Shown in pieces: positions 1-8,822 of a stretch of DNA of 33,288 nt (the first letter of the stretch is position 1; every line of letters begins with the position of its first letter). The notes beneath the pieces are model-generated. The model was not told the origin of the DNA, searched no databases, and worked only from the letters and a program-made list of their open reading frames with translations. A program made the translations under genes and the position numbers. This DNA comes from Albidovulum sp. (GTDB lineage Bacteria; Pseudomonadota; Alphaproteobacteria; Rhodobacterales; Rhodobacteraceae), in the NCBI GenBank assembly GCA_030837785.1, contig JAUQYA010000026.1:1-33288 (forward strand). The letters are read 5' to 3'.

Positions 1-417
1 CTCGCACAGCATGAAATCGACCTCGTCGTCGCCGATGCGGATGAAGTCCTTGATCTCGTTGGTGACGTGGGGGATCACCTGGATGGTCTTGCCGAGGTAG
101 TCGCCGCGGCGCTCCTTCTCCAGCACGTTGGAATAGATCCGCCCCGAGGAGATCGAGTCGGTCTTGCGGGCGTGGACGCCGGTGAAGCGTTCGTAGTGGC
201 CGAGGTCGAGGTCGGTCTCGGCGCCGTCGTCGGTGACGAAGACCTCGCCATGCTCGAAGGGCGACATCGTGCCGGGATCGACGTTCAGGTAGGGGTCGAG
301 CTTCCTGAGCCTTACCGAAAAGCCGCGCGCCTGGAGAAGCGCCCCGAGCGCCGCCGAGGCCAGGCCCTTGCCAAGCGAGGAGACCACGCCACCGGTGATG
401 AAGACATAACGTGCCAT
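1..417 (-). CDS. pyrG: CTP synthase, N-terminal part (cut by window edge)
   Basis: The first 139 codons of CTP synthase, which converts UTP to CTP using ATP and glutamine in pyrimidine nucleotide synthesis. The translation opens MARYVFITGGVVSSLGKG, the family's N-terminal P-loop signature. It continues through LRKLDPYLNVDPGTMSP and HGEVFVTDDGAETDLDLGHY, the UTP/Mg-binding part of the synthase domain, and runs off the left edge in the stretch ending DFIRIGDDEVDFMLCE. The C-terminal half of the synthase domain and the glutaminase domain lie outside the window. The gene lies downstream of secG on the same strand, 164 nt away, a common alphaproteobacterial order. The start is the only Met that preserves the signature. 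Confidence 0.97.
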   Translation of the reverse strand, partial: MARYVFITGGVVSSLGKGLASAALGALLQARGFSVRLRKLDPYLNVDPGTMSPFEHGEVFVTDDGAETDLDLGHYERFTGVHARKTDSISSGRIYSNVLEKERRGDYLGKTIQVIPHVTNEIKDFIRIGDDEVDFMLCE

Positions 418-581
418 GCGGTGGTTCTCCCCGTGAAGGCCTCAGGTTGCTGGGTTTGCCGGCCCTTCGCGGGCACGGCATCACGGGAGGAAACAGCTAA
501 CAGATTCGCGGCCCCCCCGCAACCGGACCGCAAAGGGTTGTGGCGCGCCGCGCGGGCGCAGCCAAAGCGTTGTGGTGGGCC

Positions 582-956
582 CTAGTTGGCGGGGGGCGGC
601 GCCGCGGGCGCGTCGGTGGCGGGCGGCGGCAGGAGGTCGCCCGCGGGTGCGGCGGGTGCGGCGGGTGCTGTGGGCGTCGTGGCGGTGTCGGCCGGCGCCT
701 CGGGCGCGCCCGTCAGGGCGTCGAGCACCGAGGTACCCTTCGATTTCTCGGCGGCGAGGATCGTCAGCGTGATCGAGGTGATGATGAAGGCCGCGGCGAG
801 GATCCAGGTGAGCCTGGTCAGCGCGTTCGCCGCGCCCCGCGCCGAGAAGGCGCCGCCCCCCGACAGGAGCCCGCCGCCTTCCGACCGTTGCAGCAGCACG
901 ACGCCGATCATCATCAGCGCGATGATCAGATGGACGGTGAGGACGACGTTTTCCAT
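582..956 (-). CDS. secG: Preprotein translocase subunit SecG
   Basis: Small subunit of the SecYEG inner-membrane protein export channel, 124 residues. Two hydrophobic helices, at about residues 3-21 (VVLTVHLIIALMMIGVVLL) and 52-68 (WILAAAFIITSITLTIL), flank the conserved QRSEGGGL..GGG..FSARG loop, which identifies the family. The C-terminus (about residues 80-124) is an Ala/Pro-rich tail, typical of alphaproteobacterial SecG and probably disordered. An AAAGG ribosome-binding site lies 7 nt before the ATG. It precedes pyrG on the same strand and has its own well-formed promoter. Confidence 0.95.
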   Translation of the reverse strand: MENVVLTVHLIIALMMIGVVLLQRSEGGGLLSGGGAFSARGAANALTRLTWILAAAFIITSITLTILAAEKSKGTSVLDALTGAPEAPADTATTPTAPAAPAAPAGDLLPPPATDAPAAPPPAN

Positions 957-985
957 GCGGGGCCTTTGTCACTTGCCGACGCGCC

Positions 986-1014
986 TATCTAGGGCCATGC
1001 CGGCCCTGCCGCAA
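986..1014 (-). promoter_or_regulatory. Sigma-70-type promoter for secG
   Basis: On the minus strand a TTGCGG -35 box (1009-1014) is separated by exactly 17 nt from a TAGATA -10 box (986-991), about 30 nt before the secG ATG. The boxes match the consensus at 4 of 6 (TTGACA) and 4 of 6 (TATAAT) positions. This is a sequence-pattern call only. Confidence 0.5.
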
Positions 1015-1145
1015 CCCCTGTTCGGGCGCCGTTCGGGCCGGGGGGCGGGGCAGGCGGGTCGCCGCGGCCACCAGCGAAAAACCGGTTTCGCCCGGCGCGG
1101 GGCGCGGCTATACGTCCTCCCGTTTGCCGGACAAGGAGCGAGCGG

Positions 1146-2438
<1,293 letters not shown>

Positions 2439-2446
2439 GCGCCCGG

Positions 2447-2749
2447 ATGGCCCTGTCCTGGCGCGCCCGCCGCCGGCTCGCGGCGCTGATCCTGACGGTG
2501 GGCCTGCCGGCCTGGATCGTCGCGGCGGTCACGCTGACCGGCTGGATCGATGCCCGCTACGGACGGCTGCCGGTGCTGGCGGAACTGGCGGTCTACCTGG
2601 CCCTGGGGTTTCTCTGGGCGGTGCCGTTCCGTTTCGTCTTCCGCGGCGTCGGCAAGGCCGATCCGGACGCAGGGGCCCCGGATGCGAGGACTCCGGATGC
2701 AAGGACTCCGGATGCAAAGGCGGAGCGGTCCGGGGACCGCTCCGCCTGA
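2447..2749 (+). CDS. DUF2842-type small membrane protein
   Basis: A 100-residue protein with two membrane helices, at about residues 10-30 (LAALILTVGLPAWIVAAVTL) and 42-60 (VLAELAVYLALGFLWAVPF). The short link WIDARYGRLP and the ending FRFVFRGVGKADP are typical of the DUF2842 family found next to purA in Rhodobacteraceae. Its function is unknown. The start was placed at the ATG 8 nt after purA rather than at an upstream Met overlapping purA, because family similarity begins here. The last ~30 codons are a low-complexity tail made of four 15-nt repeats (2663-2722) encoding PDAGA/PDART/PDART/PDAKA. A strong hairpin covers the stop codon. Confidence 0.8.
   Translation: MALSWRARRRLAALILTVGLPAWIVAAVTLTGWIDARYGRLPVLAELAVYLALGFLWAVPFRFVFRGVGKADPDAGAPDARTPDARTPDAKAERSGDRSA
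2663..2722 (+). repeat. Four 15-nt tandem repeats in the DUF2842 tail
   Basis: Four consecutive 15-nt units starting at 2663, 2678, 2693 and 2708. Units 2 and 3 (CCGGATGCGAGGACT and CCGGATGCAAGGACT) differ at one base; units 1 and 4 are more diverged. They keep the reading frame and lengthen the C-terminal tail. Confidence 0.8.
2718..2747. terminator. GC-rich hairpin between convergent genes
   Basis: A near-perfect palindrome, AGGCGGAGCGGTCC with its complement GGACCGCTCCGCCT, separated by two bases. It contains the last codons and the stop of the DUF2842 gene. It lies 25 nt from the stop of the convergent 882-residue gene and could stop transcription from either side. No T-tract follows, so intrinsic termination is not certain. 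Confidence 0.45.
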
Positions 2750-2772
2750 TACTCGTTATCGCCGGTGCCGGT

Positions 2773-5421
2773 TCAGCGCGCCGCGCGGCGCGCCTCGGAC
2801 ATGAAACGGGACGATTCGGTGATGGTGAACTGGCCGCGGCTGATCTTCTGAATCTTGCCCTGGCGCAGCAGCATCCCGAACGAACGCAATCCGTCCTCGC
2901 GGGTGAATTCGTCCTCCTCGGTATAGCCCGACACCTTCCTGAGGATATGCGGGCGCGAGAAATGCGGCATGCCTTCGACCGTCGCGGTATAGGCGGCGGC
3001 GGCCTCGAGAAGCTCGGCGAGATTGGCCGCGCCGAGACGGTCGGCGAATTCGGCGAAGCTCTTCGCCTCCTCGGGCGACAGCGGCTCCTCGTCGGCGAAA
3101 TCCTCCTCGACCTCGGCGATCGTCAGGGCCGCGGCGCCGATCCGGCGCGGCCGGATCGTGGCGGCGGGCTTCACCGCGTCGTCGTCAAGGTCGACCCGCT
3201 GCTCGGAGACGAGAACCAGGGGTGCGGGGCGTTCGCTGATCTCGGGCCGGCGCGTCACCGCCGCGCCCTCGGTGGTGGGGCGGCGCGGGCGGACCGCCTT
3301 CGACAGGTCGTCGCGGTAGCGCTCGATGTCCTCGACCGGCGCGGCGCCCTCGTCGGCGGTCACGTCGTGCGACTTGAGCTTGCGGTCGGCCACGGTCGCG
3401 GCCACGGCGGCCTTCAGATGGGCGATGGCCGAGAAGCGGCGGCGGCTCTCGACGCCCTCGAGCTTGGATTTCGCCTCCTCCATCAGCCGCTCGACCGAAG
3501 CCTCGCCGTCGCCGGCGTGATCCTCGAGGATCGCCCGGCCCTCGTGGGCGTCGCGGCGGGCGTCCCGGGCGATCGCCGACAGTTCGTCCAGAAGCGCGTC
3601 CTCCTCCTCCTCGGGCTCGACGCCGGTGGCGTCGATCGCCGCGCCGATCCCGGCGAGGATCGCGGCCTCTTCGGTGTCGGCATCTTCGGCCTCGGCGGCG
3701 ACCTGGGCGGCGACCTCGGCGGCGGGCGCTTCCTCTGCCGTTTCGGCCAGGTCGTCCTCGAAGGCCGCGCCCTCGCCCTCGTCCTCCGCCCGGTTCAGCG
3801 CGGCGAAGATCGCCGCGTGGCTGGCGTCGTCCTCGGCCTCGACGGCCTCCGGCGTGGCGGCCTCGGCCGTGACGACCGGCTCTTCCCCGGCTTCAGCGGG
3901 CAGGGCGGCCAGGGCTTCGGCCTCGACGGGTTCGGGGGTGACCTCAGGGGCGGTCTCGGGGGCAGCCTCGGGCGCGGCCTCGGGCGCGGCGCCGCGGCGG
4001 ATACTGATGACGCGGGCGCGGGCACGCTCGAAGAAGCCCGGACGGCGCTCGGCCGGCATCGTATCGGCCGCGAAGGCCTCTTCTTCCTCTTCTTCCGCAG
4101 CGATCTCGCCGGCGTCCGCGTCCTCCGCGACGGCAACGAAATCGTCTTCGCCCTCGGCGTCGAATTCGTCCTCGGGCGCCTCTTCCGCGACCGCTTCCGT
4201 CTCGGCGGCAGCCGCGACGACGCGCCAGCCCGACAGGTCGAGCGCGTCGAGCGCCTCGTCCTGCGCCGCCGCCTCGTCCTCGGCCCCGTCATGGGTTTCG
4301 GCCTGGACCTCCGGCTCCGCGCCCGCCAGCGTGGCAAGCGAAAGCGCCGCGTAGTCCTCGTCCTCCATCGCCTCGTCGGCCGCGGTCCATTCCGGGGTCC
4401 AGTCCTCGGCGGTTTCCAGGGCTGCTTCCACGGCCTCGAACTCGGGCTCGGGCTCGGACTCGGCCTCCGCGGCCGCGGCCGCGGGCTCGTCCTCCTCGGC
4501 GATGACGGCAGGGGCTTCGGCGGCCGCTTCCACGATCGCGGCGATGGTCAGTTCCTCGGCGACTTCGCCGGCGACCTCCTCGACCTCTCGTGCCGGCTCG
4601 GCGGCGACCGTGGCGACCTCGGCCGGCCGCACCGCGTGCAACTCGTCCAGATCCAGGTCGAAGCCGAAATCGTCGTCAACCGCGGCGATCTCCTCGAGAG
4701 GCCCGGTCTCGGGCTCGTCGTCGAATCCGGCCGGTTCGGCGGCGAGGGTTTCCTCTTCCTCCTCGAAGACCGCTGCGGCTTCGGCCCCGGCTTCGGTGGC
4801 CGGCGCGGCGGGGGCCGTCTTCGCGGCCTGGGCGGCGGTGATCACGGCGCGGATGCGCGCCAGCTTCGCCGCGACGTCGCTGCTGTCATGATCGGCCACG
4901 GGCGCCGGCATCTCGGGGACGGCGAAGGTCATGTCCTCGGCAAAGACGGAATCGGGCCGGTCGGCACCCTCGTCGTCGTCGTTGTCGGCGGCGGCGGCGG
5001 ACTCGGGTTCGGTCGCGCGCGCCGCCTCCGGTTCGGCGGCGGGCCGGGCAACCGGCTCAGGCGCGGGCTCGGCGGCGGGCACGGCGGCGGGCTCGGCGGC
5101 GGCGGTGGCCAGCGCCGCGGCGGAGGTTTCGGTGCGCGGGACGGCAACCGGCGCGGTCACCGGCTCCTCGGCGGCGCGCAGGACGATTCCCTGCTCGCCG
5201 ACGCGGGCCTCGACCCGGCGCTGGACCTCGCGCTCGGCGATGCGGTGAAGCATCTCGGCGTCCGGCGTCGGCGGGGTTGCCCCGAAATAGCGATCCTCGG
5301 CGGCGAGGTCGCGGAAATATTCGGCAATCGCCCTCATCGTGTTGAAGGGGTCGTCGAAACCTTCCAGCGTGCACGAGAACGTGCCGTACGAGACCGTCAG
5401 GATCTTGCTGGGACCGATCAT
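2773..5421 (-). CDS. Acidic low-complexity protein with conserved termini, function unknown
   Basis: An 882-residue cytoplasmic-looking protein without a signal peptide or membrane helix. The first ~75 residues (MIGPSKILTVSYGTFSCTLE.., FDDPFNTMRAIAEYFRDLAA, DRYFGATPP) and the last ~125 (SPEEAKSFAEFADRLGAANL, SGYTEEDEFTREDGL, QGKIQKISRGQFTITESSRF) look folded and match a conserved alphaproteobacterial family I remember as uncharacterised, sometimes labelled CheA-like or lipoprotein without support. Between them lie about 650 residues dominated by Ala, Glu, Asp and Pro, probably disordered, with one basic island (ARARVISIRRGAAP). An AGAAGGCGAG stretch precedes the ATG. It is divergent from thiN. 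No CheA histidine kinase motif is visible, so I make no functional call. Confidence 0.85.
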   Translation of the reverse strand: MIGPSKILTVSYGTFSCTLEGFDDPFNTMRAIAEYFRDLAAEDRYFGATPPTPDAEMLHRIAEREVQRRVEARVGEQGIVLRAAEEPVTAPVAVPRTETSAAALATAAAEPAAVPAAEPAPEPVARPAAEPEAARATEPESAAAADNDDDEGADRPDSVFAEDMTFAVPEMPAPVADHDSSDVAAKLARIRAVITAAQAAKTAPAAPATEAGAEAAAVFEEEEETLAAEPAGFDDEPETGPLEEIAAVDDDFGFDLDLDELHAVRPAEVATVAAEPAREVEEVAGEVAEELTIAAIVEAAAEAPAVIAEEDEPAAAAAEAESEPEPEFEAVEAALETAEDWTPEWTAADEAMEDEDYAALSLATLAGAEPEVQAETHDGAEDEAAAQDEALDALDLSGWRVVAAAAETEAVAEEAPEDEFDAEGEDDFVAVAEDADAGEIAAEEEEEEAFAADTMPAERRPGFFERARARVISIRRGAAPEAAPEAAPETAPEVTPEPVEAEALAALPAEAGEEPVVTAEAATPEAVEAEDDASHAAIFAALNRAEDEGEGAAFEDDLAETAEEAPAAEVAAQVAAEAEDADTEEAAILAGIGAAIDATGVEPEEEEDALLDELSAIARDARRDAHEGRAILEDHAGDGEASVERLMEEAKSKLEGVESRRRFSAIAHLKAAVAATVADRKLKSHDVTADEGAAPVEDIERYRDDLSKAVRPRRPTTEGAAVTRRPEISERPAPLVLVSEQRVDLDDDAVKPAATIRPRRIGAAALTIAEVEEDFADEEPLSPEEAKSFAEFADRLGAANLAELLEAAAAYTATVEGMPHFSRPHILRKVSGYTEEDEFTREDGLRSFGMLLRQGKIQKISRGQFTITESSRFMSEARRAAR

Positions 5422-5562
5422 CTATCGCTCGCCTTCTGCTCATTACCTGCCGGTTCAGGCTGGACCCGAACTGGCGCGTCAGCGTGGACAAAACCGGGTA
5501 AATTGAAGGATTTTTTCTGGCCAATAGTGTGGTATTGCGCCTCAATCGTCATCAATTCTGCC
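5422..5562. promoter_or_regulatory. AT-rich divergent intergenic region
   Basis: 141 nt between two divergent starts, containing one of the most AT-rich patches of the window (5496-5530). A TTGAAG at 5503-5508 followed after 16 nt by TAGTGT (5525-5530) is a possible promoter toward thiN. No clear box pair is seen toward the 882-residue gene. Confidence 0.3.
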
Positions 5563-6273
5563 ATGATAGCCGAGATTGTCCAATCTTCCCTGCCAGTCAC
5601 GCTCGTGGGCGCCGGCGCCTTCCGCAAGGATGCGCTCGACGCGGCGCTCAGGCTCGCGCCGCTGCTGGTAGCGGCCGATGGTGGCGCCAATAAGGCGGTC
5701 CGGGCCGGCCGCATTCCCGATCACGTGATTGGCGATCTTGATTCGGTCACGGCGGCCACCCGCGCCGCGATCCCGGCCGGGCGCATCCTGCACGTGGCCG
5801 AGCAGGAGACCACCGATTTCGAGAAATGCCTGACCCGGATCGAGGCGCCCCATATCCTCGCGCTCGGCTTCGCGGGGCCGCGCGCCGACCACACGCTCGC
5901 CGCCTGGAACGCGCTGGTCCGCCATCCGGCGCGGCGCTGCCTGGTGCTGACCGCGAAGGACGTGGCCTTCGCCGCGCCGCGCCGGCTTGCGCTCGACCTC
6001 AGGCCGGGCACCCGGGTGTCGCTGTTTCCGATGGCGAGGGTCGCGGGCGAGGCCAGCGGCCTGCGCTGGCCGATCGGCGGGCTCGATTTCCGCCCCGATG
6101 GCCGGATCGGCACGTCGAACCTGGCCGAGGGCCCGGTCGAGATGGCGTTCACGGCGCCGGGGATGCTGGTGATCCTGCCGCGCGCGGCGCTCGGCCCGGC
6201 CCTCGCCGGGCTCAGGCAGGCGACGGCATGGCCAGCCGCCGGGCCCGGTCGGCCACCCGTTCGCGGTGGATGA
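5563..6273 (+). CDS. Thiamine diphosphokinase
   Basis: A 236-residue protein of the thiamin pyrophosphokinase family, which makes thiamine diphosphate from thiamine and ATP. Signatures are LVAADGGANKAVRAG near residue 33, DHVIGDLDSV near residue 51, the acidic EQETTDFEKCL, and ALGFAGPRADHTLAA. The C-terminal part (LRWPIGGLDF, GTSNLAEGPVEM) matches the thiamine-binding domain. The start is the Met just before IVQSSLPVTLVGAG; the reading frame is open far upstream, but only as the antisense of the neighbouring gene. No clear ribosome-binding site is visible. Its last 62 nt overlap the 3' end of the convergent EamA gene. The last ~20 residues (AWPAAGPGRPPVRGG) look non-conserved. Confidence 0.9.
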   Translation: MIAEIVQSSLPVTLVGAGAFRKDALDAALRLAPLLVAADGGANKAVRAGRIPDHVIGDLDSVTAATRAAIPAGRILHVAEQETTDFEKCLTRIEAPHILALGFAGPRADHTLAAWNALVRHPARRCLVLTAKDVAFAAPRRLALDLRPGTRVSLFPMARVAGEASGLRWPIGGLDFRPDGRIGTSNLAEGPVEMAFTAPGMLVILPRAALGPALAGLRQATAWPAAGPGRPPVRGG

Positions 6274-7135
6274 TGTAGAGCCCCGAGGCGACGATGATCG
6301 CGATCCCCGTCAGCGTCAGCGGGTTCGGGAAGTTGCCGAAGACGAGATAGCCGAAAAGCGTGGCGGTGACGATCTCCAGATAGTGAAGCGGCGCGAGCGT
6401 CGAGGAGGGGGCGAATTTCAGCGCGTAGGTGATCGCCATGTGGCTGACCGCCGAGGCGAGGCCGACGCAGAAGACCCAGAGCCAGAAGATGCCCTGGGGC
6501 AGGACGAAGGTGGTCGAGGGCTCGCCCGCAAGGGTTCCGACCGCAAGGAGGGGGACGCAGACCAGCGCCGAGAGTGCGGCGGTGTGGAACTGCATCGGCA
6601 CCGGATGGACCCGGCGCGAGAGCGATCGCGTCACGATCACGTAGAAGGCGAAGCAGACCGCCGTCCCGAGCGGAAAGAGCGCGATCGGGCCGAAGGCCGC
6701 GAACGAGGGCTGGATCACCAGGAGCGAGCCGATGAAGCCCACCGCGCAGGCGGCGAGCCGCCGCGGCCCGACCGCCTCGCCGAAGGCGAACCGGCCGATG
6801 AGGAGGATGACGAAGGGCTCCACGAAGACGATGGCGAGCGCATCGGCGATCGGCATGACCCGGACGGCGGCGACGAAGCAGTAGGTCGAGAGCGCGAGCA
6901 GGAGCGCGCGCAGCGTGATCAGCGCCAGCGCCCGCCGGTCGAGCGCGAAGGGCAGGCGCAGCGCCAGGACGAAGGGCAGCATCAGCGCCGCCTGCACGAC
7001 GCCGCGGCCAAACACGATCACGCCCACCGGCACGCCCTGCGCGGCGAGTTTCGAGGCGACGTCGATCAGCGGCGCCACGATGCAGAAGGCGATCATCAGC
7101 GCCACGCCGGGCAGGATGCGGTCGGACTGGGTCAT
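6212..7135 (-). CDS. EamA/DMT-family transporter
   Basis: A 307-residue inner-membrane protein of the drug/metabolite transporter superfamily, probably an exporter of unknown substrate. About ten hydrophobic segments form two EamA halves. The first half includes FGRGVVQAALMLPFVLALRL, ADALAIVFVEPFVILL and the typical FGEAVGPRRLAA; the second includes ALKFAPSSTLAPLHYLEIV and ATLFGYLVFGNFPNPLTLTG. It ends with a basic tail (HRERVADRARRLAM). No strong ribosome-binding site is seen before the ATG. Its 3' end overlaps thiN by 62 nt. A ~300-nt palindrome-rich spacer separates it from sdaA upstream. Confidence 0.92.
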   Translation of the reverse strand: MTQSDRILPGVALMIAFCIVAPLIDVASKLAAQGVPVGVIVFGRGVVQAALMLPFVLALRLPFALDRRALALITLRALLLALSTYCFVAAVRVMPIADALAIVFVEPFVILLIGRFAFGEAVGPRRLAACAVGFIGSLLVIQPSFAAFGPIALFPLGTAVCFAFYVIVTRSLSRRVHPVPMQFHTAALSALVCVPLLAVGTLAGEPSTTFVLPQGIFWLWVFCVGLASAVSHMAITYALKFAPSSTLAPLHYLEIVTATLFGYLVFGNFPNPLTLTGIAIIVASGLYIIHRERVADRARRLAMPSPA

Positions 7136-7435
7136 GGGCCAGCGCTAGCCGGGCGCGGCGGCGGCGTCCAGCGCCAAAGCGACGGCCCCTGCCGGTTTCA
7201 GCCCGCGCGACGGAGGGTCCGGGAGCCTCCGGCGGGGATATCTGCGCTTGGGGAAAGGGGGAGGGTTCCCGTGACCCTTTCTTTGTTGCGCAAATATCCC
7301 CCAGAGGTCCGGGGAGGGTCGGAGCGCGATGAGCAAAGGTCCGGCGGACCTCTGCCGCGCGGACACGCCCGGCCCTTGGCCGGGCCGGGTGGGCCTTCCC
7401 GGCGGGTCGCCGCCGCACGGCGGCGAAAGGCGCGC
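7136..7435. repeat. Palindrome-rich intergenic region
   Basis: 300 nt without a supportable gene. It contains an inverted pair, GGGGATATCTGCGC (7234-7247) and GCGCAAATATCCCC (7288-7301), with an AAAGGG/CCCTTT pair inside the loop. Three short palindromes follow: 7337-7351 (AGGTCC arms), 7367-7385 (GCCCGGCC arms, 3-nt loop) and 7408-7425 (CGCCGCCG arms). The last lies 11 nt past the sdaA stop and may terminate it. The GGGGATAT core resembles a short intergenic repeat I know from Rhodobacteraceae genomes. Confidence 0.6.
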
Positions 7436-8812
7436 TCAGCAGTTCGGGACGTTGACGGCGAGGCCGCCGAGCGAGGTTTCCTTGTATTTCTCGTGCATGT
7501 CATGGCCGGTCTGGCGCATCGTCTCGATGCAGGCATCGAGCGGGACGAAGTGCTTGCCGTCGCCCCTGAGCGCGAGCGAGGCGGCGGAGACGGCCTTGAT
7601 CGCGCCGAGCGCGTTCCGCTCGATGCAGGGCACCTGGACGAGGCCCTTCACCGGGTCGCAGGTCATGCCGAGGTGATGCTCGAGCGCGATCTCGGCGGCG
7701 TTCTCCACCTGCTCGGGCGTGCCGCCGAGGACGGCGCAGAGCCCGGCCGCGGCCATCGCCGCGGCGCTGCCCATCTCGGCCTGGCAGCCACCCTCGGCGC
7801 CCGAGATGGAGGCGTTGTGCTTGCACAGCCCGCCGATCGCCGAGGCGGTCAGCAGGAACTCCCCGATCCGCGCCGGCGAGGCGCCGGGGACGTGGTCGAG
7901 CCAGTAGCGCAGCACCGCCGGCAGCACGCCGGCCGCGCCGTTGGTCGGCGCGGTGACGACCTGGCCGCCGACCGCGTTCTCCTCGTTCACGGCGAGCGCA
8001 TAGAGGCTGATCCAGTCGTTGATCGTGTGCGGCGGCACCAGGTTCAGGCCGCGCTCGGCCATGAGCGCCTCATGGATCGCCCTGGCGCGGCGGCGCACCT
8101 TCAGCCCGCCGGGCAGGATGCCCTCGCCCTTCAGCCCGCGTTCGATGCAGTCGTTCATCACCTGCCAGAGCCGGGCAATGCCGTCGTCGATCTCGCCGGC
8201 GCTGCGGAAGTGGCGTTCGTTGGCGCGCTTCATCTCGGCGATCGACTTGCCGGAGGCGGCGGCCATCGCCAGCATCTCGGCCGCGGTCTCGAACGGATAG
8301 GGGACGCCCGAGGGGGCCGCGGCCTTCTTCCCGGCGGCGGCAAGTTCGGCCGCCGTCAGCACGAAGCCGCCGCCGATCGAGTAGTAGGTCTCCTGCAGGA
8401 TCACGTCGCCCTGTGCGTCGGTCGCCATCAGGATCATGCCGTTGGCGTGGCCGGGCAGCCGCTCGCGGTAGTCGAACACCAGGTCGCTTTCGGGGCGGAA
8501 GGCGAGCGTGGGCAGGCCCGGGGGCGTGACGGTGCCGGTCTCGGCGATGGCCGCCAGCGCCGCCTCGGCCTTGTCGTGGTCGTAAGTGTCGGGCAGGAAA
8601 CCGGCGAGCCCGAGGATCGTCGCGCGGTCGGTGGCGTGGCCCTTGCCGGTGAAGGCGAGCGAGCCATGCAGCGAGGCGCGCAGGCCCCGGGGGTGGAACG
8701 GCGAGGCGCGGAGCGTGTCGAGGAAGCGCGCCCCCGCAACCATCGGCCCCATCGTGTGCGACGATGACGGGCCGACACCCACCTTGAACATTTCGAAGAC
8801 GGAGAGGAACAT
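7436..8812 (-). CDS. sdaA: Iron-sulfur L-serine dehydratase (single chain)
   Basis: Deaminates L-serine to pyruvate and ammonia with a [4Fe-4S] cluster. The 458-residue chain has the N-terminal beta domain (FKVGVGPSSSHTMGPM, residues 9-24) fused to the alpha domain. Cys343, Cys385 and Cys396 lie in GAEGGCQAEMGSA, GMTCDPVKG and VQVPCIERN. The last residue is Cys458. These positions coincide with the cluster ligands and the C-terminal tail cysteine known for the Legionella pneumophila enzyme, so a full set of ligands is present. The start was placed at MFLSVFEMF, 6 nt after an AAGGAA site, rather than at an upstream Met inside the GST gene. It begins 10 nt after the GST stop and is likely translated from the same mRNA. 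Confidence 0.96.
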   Translation of the reverse strand: MFLSVFEMFKVGVGPSSSHTMGPMVAGARFLDTLRASPFHPRGLRASLHGSLAFTGKGHATDRATILGLAGFLPDTYDHDKAEAALAAIAETGTVTPPGLPTLAFRPESDLVFDYRERLPGHANGMILMATDAQGDVILQETYYSIGGGFVLTAAELAAAGKKAAAPSGVPYPFETAAEMLAMAAASGKSIAEMKRANERHFRSAGEIDDGIARLWQVMNDCIERGLKGEGILPGGLKVRRRARAIHEALMAERGLNLVPPHTINDWISLYALAVNEENAVGGQVVTAPTNGAAGVLPAVLRYWLDHVPGASPARIGEFLLTASAIGGLCKHNASISGAEGGCQAEMGSAAAMAAAGLCAVLGGTPEQVENAAEIALEHHLGMTCDPVKGLVQVPCIERNALGAIKAVSAASLALRGDGKHFVPLDACIETMRQTGHDMHEKYKETSLGGLAVNVPNC

Positions 8813-8822
8813 GGGTTTCCTT

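Noticed and set aside
532..581. Two similar 18-nt segments (AAAGGGTTGTGGCGCGCC and AAAGCGTTGTGGTGGGCC) after secG as an operator or terminator.
   Set aside because: They are direct, not inverted, differ at three positions, and have no further support; they may be chance in a GC-rich spacer.
2947..5562. Long plus-strand open frame (over 870 codons) running in frame into thiN, which could suggest a giant fusion protein.
   Set aside because: It is antisense to the 882-residue gene and very rich in Gly, Arg and Leu, as expected when GAG/GCC codons are read backwards. The minus-strand protein has recognisable conserved ends, and thiN similarity begins only at about 5563.
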